Shown here one piece after another: positions 15,978 through 24,108 of a stretch of DNA of 64,000 bases. Positions within the stretch are counted from its first letter, which is position 1, and each line of letters begins with the position of its first letter. A program made the translations under genes and the position numbers. The notes under the pieces were generated by a model. It saw only the letters and a program-made list of their open reading frames with translations, ran no database searches and was not told the DNA's origin. The stretch comes from Streptomyces coffeae (GTDB lineage Bacteria; Actinomycetota; Actinomycetes; Streptomycetales; Streptomycetaceae), in the NCBI RefSeq assembly GCF_016741875.1, contig NZ_JAERRF010000002.1, positions 62,001-126,000 on the forward strand. The letters are read 5' to 3'.

Positions 15978-17291
15978 ATGGGCGAGTTGGTCCCCGGCGG
16001 CAATCTGACGCTGCCCGACGGCGCGCTGACGATCAGGGTGCCCGGCCCCTTCGATCTGTCCGCGCTGATCACCGGTGCGGACGGAAAGGTCGCGGGCGAC
16101 GCCGACTTCGTCTTCTTCAACCAGCCCTCGGCGCCCGGCGCACAGCTGCACGGCGACACCCTCACCCTCCACCCCCGGCGGCTGCGCCCGGACGCCGAGC
16201 GGATCACCGTCGTCGTCAGCCCCGCCGACCCCGCCACCCCGCTCGGGCGGCTGCCGGTGCCCGCGCTGACCGTCCTGGCGGACGGCGGCGCGCCGGTCGC
16301 GCGGTTCACACCGCCGCGCCCCGCCCAGGAGACGGTGCTGCTGCTCGCCGAGGTCTACCGGCGCGGCGGCCGGTGGAAGGTGCGGGCGCTCGGCCAGGGA
16401 TACGCCGACGGACTGGCCGGGGTGGCCCGGGACTTCGGGGTGGAGGTCGCCGATGAATCGCCCCCGCCCGCCGCCCCGGTACCCTCCACGCCACCGCCGC
16501 GGGGGCACCACAGCGCGCCGGGAGGGCCGCTGGGCGTGGTGAACGCGGCGCGGGCACGGGCCGGAGCGCCACCGCTGACCACCGACCCACGGCTGACCGC
16601 CGCGGCCGAGTCACACGCCGGGGCCATGGCCGCCGCGGGGCGGCTGGATCCGGAGGGCTCGGACGGCATCTCGCTGTTCCACCGGATCGCCACCGCGGGC
16701 TACCGCTGTCTGACGGTCGATGAGCATCTGGTCTCCGGGCCGCGCACCGCCGAGGAGTTCGTGGACTACTGCCTCTCCGGCGCGGAGCGCCGCGGTCCGT
16801 TCGGTGACCCGGCCGTGGTCCACCTCGGGCTCGGCCGAGCGGTCGGCCCCGGCGGGGACGTCTACTGGACCGCGGTGTGGGCCCGGCCGTTCACCCCGGA
16901 CGGGCTGGCCCGGCTCACCTCCGAGGTCATCGCGCTCACCAACGCCGAGCGGGCCGCCGCCCGGCTCGCCCCGCTTAACCCCGAGCCCCGGCTGACGACG
17001 GCCGCGCAGCGGCACAGCGACGACATGGTCGCGCGTGACTTCTACTCCCACACCGGACCCGAGGGGCAGCAGCCCTGGGACCGGGCCCGGGCCGCCGGAG
17101 CCCGCCACCGGGGCATCGGGGAGAACATCGCCTGCGGTCAGCGCTCCGCGGCGGAGGTCGTCCGCGGCTGGATGGACAGTCCGGGCCACCGCGCCAACAT
17201 CCTCAAGCCCGACTTCACCCATATCGGCGTCGGCTACGCCACCGGCAGCCGGGCCGGTACCTACTGGACGCAGGTCTTCGGCGCCGCCTGA
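15978..17291 (+). CDS. TerD-CAP-CAP multidomain protein
   Basis: A 437-residue protein joining an N-terminal TerD-like domain (about 1-155; LVPGGNLTLPDG start, DFVFFNQPSAPGA) to two CAP/SCP-like modules. The first (about 185-305) is degenerate; the second (about 315-437) is well conserved, with TAAQRHSDDMVARDFYSHTG, GIGENIACG and WMDSPGHRANIL. TerD domains bind calcium and belong to stress or tellurite-resistance systems; CAP domains are usually secreted. No signal peptide or membrane segment is seen, so export, if any, is non-standard. ATG 15978 follows AGGAGCGGAG. No other ter gene is nearby. Confidence 0.82.
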   Translation: MGELVPGGNLTLPDGALTIRVPGPFDLSALITGADGKVAGDADFVFFNQPSAPGAQLHGDTLTLHPRRLRPDAERITVVVSPADPATPLGRLPVPALTVLADGGAPVARFTPPRPAQETVLLLAEVYRRGGRWKVRALGQGYADGLAGVARDFGVEVADESPPPAAPVPSTPPPRGHHSAPGGPLGVVNAARARAGAPPLTTDPRLTAAAESHAGAMAAAGRLDPEGSDGISLFHRIATAGYRCLTVDEHLVSGPRTAEEFVDYCLSGAERRGPFGDPAVVHLGLGRAVGPGGDVYWTAVWARPFTPDGLARLTSEVIALTNAERAAARLAPLNPEPRLTTAAQRHSDDMVARDFYSHTGPEGQQPWDRARAAGARHRGIGENIACGQRSAAEVVRGWMDSPGHRANILKPDFTHIGVGYATGSRAGTYWTQVFGAA

Positions 17292-17307
17292 GGAGCGGAG
17301 CGGGCCG

Positions 17308-18084
17308 TCAGGTGCGCGACTCCAGATCGAGCCGGGTGGCGTCCCCGTACACCCCGTTGGCGTCACCGCGGATCCCGTACCAGACCTGGAAGCGGGACAC
17401 GGCCTCCGCGAGGGCCTGGTCGTACCGGCCGTTGACCTGCCCGCCCTGATAGACGTCCGGGATCCGCAGCAGCCGGGTCTGGAGTTCGGTGACCTGCGGA
17501 CCGCTGTCCCCGAGCGTCAGGATGCCCGGATGCGCCTGCTGCTGCCACTGCTCGTCGGGTGTCCGCGCCGGGGGCTGTGACGGTGGAGTGGCGCCTCCGG
17601 TGACGGGCGGTGAACTCACCCCGCCCGTCACCGGAGGCGCCGCCCCCGTCGCCGCGTCCCGGGGCAGTACCAGGACGAGCGTCAACGCGACACCCACGCC
17701 GAGCCCGCCCACGAGCAGTGCCGCCGCCCGAGAGCGGCGCCGCATCACCGGGCCGGGCTCGGGCAAGGGAACGGTGTCGGGCGCGTACGCGGACGCGGTG
17801 GGCACCGCGTCCCAGGACCCCGGCACTCCCGGCCCCGGCTCCATCTCCTGGGTATCGGCCTCGGCCATCCGGTGGGCGTCCCGCGGCAGCGGGGCACCGG
17901 GCGGGCGGAACAGTTGCAGATCCTCCATCCACTCCGCGACCGGAGGGCCCTGCGCCGCGCCCGGTTCCCGCGCCGCGCGGGGTTCCGGGACCGGGCCGGG
18001 CGCGGGGACCGGACGGAAGGTGCTGCCGATCGGCTGGATCATCCGACCCCCGGTCCGCCGGCCGGGATCGTGTTCGGCTGCCAT
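17308..18084 (-). CDS. Membrane-anchored peptidoglycan-binding-domain protein
   Basis: A 258-residue protein: a Pro/Gly-rich cytoplasmic N-terminus of about 120 residues, one membrane segment (RAAALLVGGLGVGVALTLVL), a short Pro/Thr linker with two PPVTGG units, and a C-terminal PG_binding_1 domain (LGDSGPQVTELQTRLLRI ... VSRFQVWYGI). The orientation suggests a type II envelope protein, and no enzymatic domain is present. ATG 18084 is preceded by AGGAGG, a strong ribosome site. The linker DNA forms a perfect 21-bp inverted repeat. It converges on the TerD-CAP gene with a 16-bp gap. Confidence 0.82.
   Translation of the reverse strand: MAAEHDPGRRTGGRMIQPIGSTFRPVPAPGPVPEPRAAREPGAAQGPPVAEWMEDLQLFRPPGAPLPRDAHRMAEADTQEMEPGPGVPGSWDAVPTASAYAPDTVPLPEPGPVMRRRSRAAALLVGGLGVGVALTLVLVLPRDAATGAAPPVTGGVSSPPVTGGATPPSQPPARTPDEQWQQQAHPGILTLGDSGPQVTELQTRLLRIPDVYQGGQVNGRYDQALAEAVSRFQVWYGIRGDANGVYGDATRLDLESRT
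17590..17641. repeat. Perfect 21-bp inverted repeat inside the peptidoglycan-binding gene
   Basis: The 21 bases at 17590-17610 (beginning GGCGCCTCCGG) and those at 17621-17641 are exact reverse complements separated by 10 bp. Because the arms are in register, both encode PPVTGG in the extracytoplasmic linker. The mRNA hairpin would be very stable. Confidence 0.85.
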
Positions 18085-18291
18085 ACAACCTCCTTCTGCG
18101 CCCCACACCGTCAAGCGGACATACGGACGGAAGTCCGGGACGTCTCAAGCGGACTGCCCACCTAGGTCGCGCATCAGTGATCCCACTGGTCTCTCCGCCC
18201 CCGGCACCGGAGATCGGTAGGGCGTGGCTCCCCGGGGTACGGATCCTGAAGTGTTGCCCTGTGTCCTGACACACCGAAGGGAGCGCATCTG

Positions 18292-19539
18292 ATGGAACGG
18301 ACCACGTGTTGTGTGGTGGGCGGCGGCCCCGCCGGGATGGTCCTCGGTCTGCTGCTGGCCAGAGCGGGCGTCGAGGTGACCGTCCTGGAGAAGCACGGGG
18401 ACTTCCTGCGCGACTTCCGCGGTGACACGGTGCATCCCAGCACCCTGGCCCTCCTGGAGGACCTGGGCCTGTCCGAGCTGTTCGCCGCGCTGCCCCAACG
18501 GCATGTGCAGACCGTCCGGCTGCCCATCGGGCCGGGCGGCGACCTGGTCACCGTGGGCGACATCGGCGCGCTCTCGGGCCCGTACAACTACGTCGCCATG
18601 GTGCCGCAGTGGGATCTGCTGAACCTGCTGGCGGACGAGGCCGCGCGGGAGCCCTCGTTCCGTCTGCGGATGAACACCGAGGCCACCTCCTTCCTCCGGG
18701 AGGGCGGACGCATCACCGGGGTGCGCTATCGCGAGCGCACCCCGGACGGCGCCACCGGTGAACTGCGCGCCACCCTCACAGTGGCCTGTGACGGCCGGGG
18801 CTCCCTGGCCAGGGCCCTGCCCGAACTGGGGCTGCGGGCCTTCCCCTGTCCGATGGACGCCTGGTGGTTCCGGCTGCCGCGGCGGGAGTCCGATCCGCGG
18901 GGCGTGGTGGGCAACGCGGGGGACCGCTTTGTGACGGCCATGATCGACCGCGGTGACTACTGGCAGTGCGCCGTCCTCATCCGCAAGGGCACGGACGAAG
19001 AACGCCGTGCCGCCGGACTCGACCGGTTCCTGGCCGAGTTCGCACAGGCGACCCCGTGGATCGCCGACCGCGAACCGGGGCTGACGTCCTGGGACGAGGT
19101 GAAGCTGCTGGACGTACGGCTCGAACGGCTCCGCCGCTGGCACCGCCCCGGCCTGCTGTGCATCGGCGACGCCGCGCACGCCATGTCGCCCGTCTTCGGG
19201 ATCGGGATCAACCTCGCCGTCGAGGACGCCGTCGCCGCCGCGCGCCATCTCGTGGGGCCGCTGCGCGAGGGCACCGTCGGGCTGCATGACGTCCGCGCGG
19301 TCCAGCGCCGCCGGTGGCCGACCACGGCCGCGACCCAGGCACTCCAGCGGATCGCCCATGCTCGGGTCATCGAACCGCTGCTCAGCGGGCGTTCACCGGT
19401 CGGCAAGGATGTACGCGCCCTGCGGCTGGCCGATCTGGTCACCAGGGCGCCGTGGCTGAAGCGGGCGCCCGCGTACTTCCTCGCCTACGGCGCGATGCGC
19501 GAGCGCCCGCCCGCCGTGTCGCTGCGCCGCCCGGACTGA
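18292..19539 (+). CDS. FAD-dependent aromatic-hydroxylase-type monooxygenase
   Basis: A 415-residue class A flavoprotein. It has the dinucleotide fold CCVVGGGPAGMVLGLLLARA at about 6-25, the DG motif in TVACDGRGSLARALPE (about 165), and the GD motif LLCIGDAAHAMSPVFGIGIN (about 285), all expected of FAD_binding_3 (PHBH/UbiH-like) enzymes. The substrate is unknown; with no pathway genes alongside it may act on a secondary metabolite, quinone or antibiotic. ATG 18292 follows AAGGGAG at about 8 nt. A short inverted repeat, GTGTC-CT-GACAC (18261-18272), sits just before the ribosome site. Confidence 0.85.
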   Translation: MERTTCCVVGGGPAGMVLGLLLARAGVEVTVLEKHGDFLRDFRGDTVHPSTLALLEDLGLSELFAALPQRHVQTVRLPIGPGGDLVTVGDIGALSGPYNYVAMVPQWDLLNLLADEAAREPSFRLRMNTEATSFLREGGRITGVRYRERTPDGATGELRATLTVACDGRGSLARALPELGLRAFPCPMDAWWFRLPRRESDPRGVVGNAGDRFVTAMIDRGDYWQCAVLIRKGTDEERRAAGLDRFLAEFAQATPWIADREPGLTSWDEVKLLDVRLERLRRWHRPGLLCIGDAAHAMSPVFGIGINLAVEDAVAAARHLVGPLREGTVGLHDVRAVQRRRWPTTAATQALQRIAHARVIEPLLSGRSPVGKDVRALRLADLVTRAPWLKRAPAYFLAYGAMRERPPAVSLRRPD

Positions 19540-19560
19540 ACCGGGCGGGCGCACGGAGCC

Positions 19561-19592
19561 GGACGGTTCGGGCCGTGGGGCCCGGACCGTTC
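19561..19592. terminator. Bidirectional terminator between convergent genes
   Basis: GGACGGTTCGGGCC (19561-19574), loop GTGG, GGCCCGGACCGTTC (19579-19592): 12 of 14 Watson-Crick pairs, the rest possible G-U pairs. It lies between the monooxygenase stop and the permease stop, touching the latter, and could serve both. Confidence 0.65.
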
Positions 19593-21111
19593 AGACGATG
19601 CCCTCCGCGATCTCCGCCTGCTCACGGGCGGTCCCGTAGCCGGTGGGGGTCTGGTACGAGCGGCGGGCGACGAACCACCAGATGGTGGCCAGGAACAGCG
19701 CCACGGCCAGCGCGATGGAGGCGTAGTTCATCGAGTCGACCGTCACCGGGCTGGACTGCGGCAGACAGAACAGCACCGTCACACAGGCGACCCACACCAC
19801 CGCCACCCAGCCCACCGGCTTGCTCCAGCGGCCCAGATGCCACGGCCCCGGACGGAACCGGTCCCCGGCGCGCAGCCGCAGGAAGATCGGGATGGCGTAG
19901 GCGGGCGTGATCCCGATGACGTTGATGGCCGTCACCGCGCCGTAGGCGGTCGCCGAATACAGCGACGGAAGCGCCAGCACACACGCGACCGCCACCGACA
20001 GCCACACCGCATGCACCGGGGTCTGGGTACGGGAGCTGACCCGCTGCCACATCCGGGACCCGGGCAGCGCGCCGTCCCGGCTGAACGCGAACACCATCCG
20101 GCTGGCCGCCGCCACCTCCGCGTTGCCGCAGAACAGCTGCGCCACGATGACGATGAGCAGCATGGCGGTGGCGCCGCCGGTGCCGAGGGCGTCGATGAGG
20201 ATCTGCGCCGGGGGCACCCCGGTCTCACTGTTCTGGGCCCCGGCGTAGTCCTGGATGGCGAACGTCAGCCCGGCCAGCAGAGCGAAACCGGCGGCCCAGG
20301 ACACCCAGATGGCCCGGACGATCCCGCGCGCGGCGGACACCGAGGCGTTGGAGGTCTCCTCGGACAGATGCGCGGAGGCGTCGTACCCGGAGAAGGTGTA
20401 CTGCGCGAGCAGCAGCCCGATCGCCGCCACATACAGGGGATTCGACCAGCCGGTGTCATTGACGAACTCGGTGAACACGAACTCCGGCGACTGATGGTGG
20501 GACGGCACGATCGTCAGCGCCCCGACGATCACGGCGACACCCCCCAGATGCCACCACACACTGATCGAGTTGAGCAGACTGACCAGCCGCACCCCGAACA
20601 GGTTCAGCACCGCGTGCAGCAGCAGGATGCAGACGAAGATGACCATGGTCGATTCCGGGGTGGGGTCGAAACCCCACTGGAGCTGGAACAGCGCGCCGGT
20701 GAACAGCGCGGCGCCGTAGTCGATTCCGGCGATCGCCCCCAGCAGCCCCAGCAGATTGAGCCAGCCGGTGTACCAGCCCCAGGCCCGGCCGCCGAGCCGG
20801 TCGGCCATGTAGTACAGCGCACCGGAGGTGGGATACGCGCTGGTCACCTCCGCCAGCGCCAGCCCGACGAACAGGACGAACAGACCGACCCCGGCCCAGC
20901 CCCACAGCATCACCGCCGGGCCGCCGGTGCCCATCCCGAAGCCGTACAGCGTCATACAGCCGGACAGGATCGAGAGCACCGAGAAACTGATGGCGAAGTT
21001 GCCGAAGCCGCCCATCCGGCGGGCCAGGACCGGCTGATAGCCGAGTTCCCGCAGCCGCTGTTCGTCGTCCTGCTGCGGGGCGGGCCCCGACTGCGACCAT
21101 GCGGTGGACAA
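19591..21111 (-). CDS. APC-superfamily amino acid permease
   Basis: A 506-residue integral membrane transporter with about 12 hydrophobic segments. It opens with RRMGGFGNFAISFSVLSILS, has the APC-type EVTSAYPTSGALYYMADRLG, and GYDASAHLSEETSNASV in the middle loop. It resembles GABA/choline-type permeases, and given gabT and gabD 5 kb away GABA is a reasonable guess but unproven. The start is TTG at 21111, supported by GGAGG 8 nt upstream; no in-frame ATG lies near. It is preceded by an unrecognised gene in the same direction. Confidence 0.87.
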   Translation of the reverse strand: MSTAWSQSGPAPQQDDEQRLRELGYQPVLARRMGGFGNFAISFSVLSILSGCMTLYGFGMGTGGPAVMLWGWAGVGLFVLFVGLALAEVTSAYPTSGALYYMADRLGGRAWGWYTGWLNLLGLLGAIAGIDYGAALFTGALFQLQWGFDPTPESTMVIFVCILLLHAVLNLFGVRLVSLLNSISVWWHLGGVAVIVGALTIVPSHHQSPEFVFTEFVNDTGWSNPLYVAAIGLLLAQYTFSGYDASAHLSEETSNASVSAARGIVRAIWVSWAAGFALLAGLTFAIQDYAGAQNSETGVPPAQILIDALGTGGATAMLLIVIVAQLFCGNAEVAAASRMVFAFSRDGALPGSRMWQRVSSRTQTPVHAVWLSVAVACVLALPSLYSATAYGAVTAINVIGITPAYAIPIFLRLRAGDRFRPGPWHLGRWSKPVGWVAVVWVACVTVLFCLPQSSPVTVDSMNYASIALAVALFLATIWWFVARRSYQTPTGYGTAREQAEIAEGIV

Positions 21112-21143
21112 GAGGGTACCTCCGTAAGGGGAAAGCGGGGAAC

Positions 21144-21173
21144 GTTCAACGGAAGGTGGTTCAACGGAAGGCG
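21144..21173. repeat. 15-bp tandem duplication upstream of the permease
   Basis: GTTCAACGGAAGGTG (21144-21158) is directly repeated as GTTCAACGGAAGGCG (21159-21173), 14 of 15 identical, in the 84-bp gap between the unknown gene and the permease. Confidence 0.7.
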
Positions 21174-21195
21174 AGGGGGAGCCGAGCGGTGGCGC

Positions 21196-22203
21196 TCAGC
21201 CGCTGGGCCCGGGTCTGGGCCCGCGGGCGCCCGCCAGACAGCGGGTCCGGGCGCGCAGGAAGGTGTCCTCGGCCAGTGCGCGGTCCGACGGATCGGGGGT
21301 GCGATAGGCCCAGGGGAGCGGGGTGAAATACGGCCCCAATGCCTCGAACACCCGGGCCGCGTCCGGGAATTGCAGCGCCCCCCACAGCGCGTGGGCCAGA
21401 TGGTTGAGGTCCAGCAGGGAGCTCGTGGTCCGGTCCGCGTGGTCGAACCAGCCGCGCAGCGCGCGGTTGGCGTCCCGGGCCGCGTCCTGGGTGGCCCAGT
21501 GGAGATCCAGCGCCTTCTCGAAACCGCGTTCCTCCCGGTACCGCTCGACATGGACGTACAGCGGCAGCACATGCAGCGGTGACGCCTCGGGCGCGCCCGA
21601 GACCACCCACTGCACGAAGTTGACCGCCTCGGCCAGAGATCCGCCGGCCCGTCGCATGTACACGAACTGGAGCATCCGGTGGTACGCCTCGCGGTTGTAC
21701 GGATCGCGCCGGTCGGCCTCCGCCAGCAGCCCCCAGGGGCCGGGGAACAGCAGCGGCCCCGGCGGCTCCATCCGGTGCTCCGCCATCCGCTGATCGGTGT
21801 CGAGCTGTGCCAGGGCCAGCAGACACACCCAGGGCACCGGGTCCGCCGCGGAGTTGTGCGCGGCCATCCGGCAGCACTCCCACGCCTCCTGCCACAGCTC
21901 CTGGGTGCGCTGATGTCCCTCCCGATGGGCGCGGACCGCCCGTTCCACCACAACCCGGGTGTGCATCACCAGCGCCGCCACGCTGTCCGGCTCCTCGGCC
22001 CGCCACGCGTCCACCACATTGGATCCGGCGGCCACCGCGGCCAGTACCTGGGTGCGCTGGGTCCACAGCGTCCAGGTCGGGGTCTCCGCCAGCAGGTTGC
22101 GCATCGAGATCCAGCGGCCGGTCCGCAGGTCCTGCAAGGCGATGCGCAGCCCGTCGTCGTAGCCCGCCGGGTGGTAGACGGGGCGGAACTCTTCCTCGGC
22201 CAT
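21196..22203 (-). CDS. Conserved hypothetical helical protein next to the permease
   Basis: A 335-residue protein I do not recognise. It is rich in Trp, Ala and Arg and looks all-helical (TPR-like repeats such as EAWECCRMAAHNSAADPVPW). There is no signal peptide, membrane segment or obvious catalytic motif. ATG 22203 (MAEEEFRPVYHPAGY) is favoured because the preceding residues are low in coding character; ATG at about 22276 would add about 24 residues. It lies 84 bp upstream of the permease gene in the same direction, so the two may be cotranscribed. Confidence 0.6.
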   Translation of the reverse strand: MAEEEFRPVYHPAGYDDGLRIALQDLRTGRWISMRNLLAETPTWTLWTQRTQVLAAVAAGSNVVDAWRAEEPDSVAALVMHTRVVVERAVRAHREGHQRTQELWQEAWECCRMAAHNSAADPVPWVCLLALAQLDTDQRMAEHRMEPPGPLLFPGPWGLLAEADRRDPYNREAYHRMLQFVYMRRAGGSLAEAVNFVQWVVSGAPEASPLHVLPLYVHVERYREERGFEKALDLHWATQDAARDANRALRGWFDHADRTTSSLLDLNHLAHALWGALQFPDAARVFEALGPYFTPLPWAYRTPDPSDRALAEDTFLRARTRCLAGARGPRPGPSG

Positions 22204-22553
22204 CGGGTGACTTTCGTGCGGAGCTGACGTAGACGTACCTGATGTGGAGCGGGGATGTTGCTGATGGAGCGTCATATACGCGGGCACACTGGAGATTCCG
22301 CTTCCGGGTGTGCTCGGCAGATCGTTGGATGTGGGGGATCTTAGGGCATCGCTGTGTCCGGTACATGACCGCGTATCCCGCGTCCGGCCGCGCTCGGCCG
22401 GTGGTGTGGAGAAATGGCACCGGTCCAGAGCGGCTCTTGACGCCGCCCCGATCCTGCCACCAGGCTGCTGTGCGCGATCATCGATAACCGCACGATCGAC
22501 CGAGCCCCGATCGCTCCCACGCGGTCGGCCGACTCCCTCGCGGAGAACGGGAC
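22204..22553. other. Divergent intergenic region before the kinase operon
   Basis: A 350-bp region with promoters for the unknown minus-strand gene and the FGGY kinase operon. For the latter, TTGACG (22437-22442) and CAGGCT (22461-22466) with an 18-bp spacer is the best pair found, about 90 bp before the ATG. A perfect hairpin CCGGCCG-CGCT-CGGCCGG occurs at 22384-22401. No coding sequence is convincing. Confidence 0.5.
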
Positions 22554-24044
22554 ATGTTGCCAGCAGAGCACCGCGCACCCACCCCGGCCGACCCTTCGAG
22601 CGGCCCGGTGCTCGCCGTCGACCAGGGCACCTCGGGCACCAAGGCGCTGGTCGTCTGTCCCGAGCGCGGTGTGATCGGCACCGGTGCGGCCACCGTGCGC
22701 CCCCGTTTCCTGCCCGGCGGACTGGTCGAGGTCGACCCCGTCGCGTTGCTCACCTCGGTGGTCGACGCCGGACGCCAGGCGCTGAGCGAGGCGGGCGAAC
22801 CGGTCGTGGCGGTCGGTCTGGCCAACCAGGGCGAGACCGTGCTCGCCTGGGACCCCGCCACCGGCACCCCGCTGACCGACGCGCTGGTCTGGCAGGACCG
22901 GCGGGCCGAGACGGTGTGCGCCGACCTGGCCCCCCACGCGGACACCCTGCGCGAACTGACCGGACTGCCGCTCGACCCGTACTTCGCGGCGCCCAAGATG
23001 GCATGGATCCGCCGCCACCTCACCCGCGAAGGTGTGGTCACCACCAGCGACGTCTGGCTGGTCCACCGGCTCACCGGAGCGTTTGTCACCGACACCGCCA
23101 CTGCGGGCCGCACCCAACTGCTCGACCTGGACCGGGTGGAGTGGTCCCCGAGGGCCCTGGACCTCTTCGGGCTGAGCGCCGAGCGGCTGCCGCGGGTCGT
23201 CGACGCCGACACCGCGGTCGGCACCACCACCGCCTTCGGCGCCGAGATCCCGCTCACCGGGCTGCTCGTCGACCAACAGGCTGCCCTGCTGGCCCAGCGG
23301 GTGACCCGGGCGGGCGCCGCCAAGTGCACCTACGGCACCGGTGCTTTCCTCCTCGCGCAGACCGGCCCCCGGCCCCGCCGCGGCACCAACGGCCTGGTCA
23401 GCTGTGTGGCCTGGCGGCTCCGCGGGCGCACCAGCTACTGCCTGGACGGGCAGGTGTACACCGCCGCCTCCGCGGTGCGCTGGCTCACCGACCTCAAGGT
23501 GATCGGCGGGCCCGAGGACCTCGACCCGGTCGGCGGAAGCGTGCCGGACACCGGAGGAGTCACCTTCGTACCGGCGCTCGCCGGTCTCGCCGCACCGTGG
23601 TGGCGCGGCGACGCGCGGGGCTCGCTGACCGGCCTCGGCCTGGACACCACCGCGGGCCATCTGGTGCGCGCGCTGTGCGAGGGCATCGCCGCCCAGGTCG
23701 CCGAGATCGCCACCGCTGCCTCCGCCGACCTGGGCGCCCCGCTCACCAGCCTTCGCGTCGACGGCGGACTGACCCGCTCGGCCCTCCTCATGCAGACCCA
23801 GGCCGATCTGCTGCAACGGCCCGTCGAGGTGTCCGCGCTGCCCGATGTCACCGCGCTGGGTGTGGCCGCCGCCGCCCGGCTGGGACTCGACCCCGGCCTC
23901 GATACCGAACGGGCGGTCCCGGCCTGGGAACCGTCCGCGGTCTACGAGCCGCGGATCGGCGCGGCCCAGGCCGCCGAGCGGCTGGCGCGCTTCCGTTCGG
24001 CCGTGGCCGCGCTGCCGGACCCCGCGCCACCAGGTGCCGGGTGA
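22554..24044 (+). CDS. FGGY-family carbohydrate kinase (glycerol-kinase-like)
   Basis: A 496-residue two-domain sugar kinase. Visible elements are the phosphate loop AVDQGTSGTKALVV (about 20), WQDRRAETV, the catalytic-base region LVDQQAALLAQ and the ATP-site TYGTGAFLLAQ and LRVDGGLTRSALLMQ. The following flavoprotein resembles glycerol-3-phosphate dehydrogenase, so glycerol is the likely substrate. However, where E. coli GlpK has Arg83-Glu84 (NQRET), this protein has NQGET, so another polyol is possible. ATG 22554 follows GGAG about 10 nt upstream. It is first gene of a three-gene operon. Confidence 0.82.
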   Translation: MLPAEHRAPTPADPSSGPVLAVDQGTSGTKALVVCPERGVIGTGAATVRPRFLPGGLVEVDPVALLTSVVDAGRQALSEAGEPVVAVGLANQGETVLAWDPATGTPLTDALVWQDRRAETVCADLAPHADTLRELTGLPLDPYFAAPKMAWIRRHLTREGVVTTSDVWLVHRLTGAFVTDTATAGRTQLLDLDRVEWSPRALDLFGLSAERLPRVVDADTAVGTTTAFGAEIPLTGLLVDQQAALLAQRVTRAGAAKCTYGTGAFLLAQTGPRPRRGTNGLVSCVAWRLRGRTSYCLDGQVYTAASAVRWLTDLKVIGGPEDLDPVGGSVPDTGGVTFVPALAGLAAPWWRGDARGSLTGLGLDTTAGHLVRALCEGIAAQVAEIATAASADLGAPLTSLRVDGGLTRSALLMQTQADLLQRPVEVSALPDVTALGVAAAARLGLDPGLDTERAVPAWEPSAVYEPRIGAAQAAERLARFRSAVAALPDPAPPGAG

Positions 24045-24108
24045 CACCGCCACCGAACGACCCGCCACCGCACACAAGCCGCAGCGAACAAGCGAGCAGG
24101 GAACCAGC

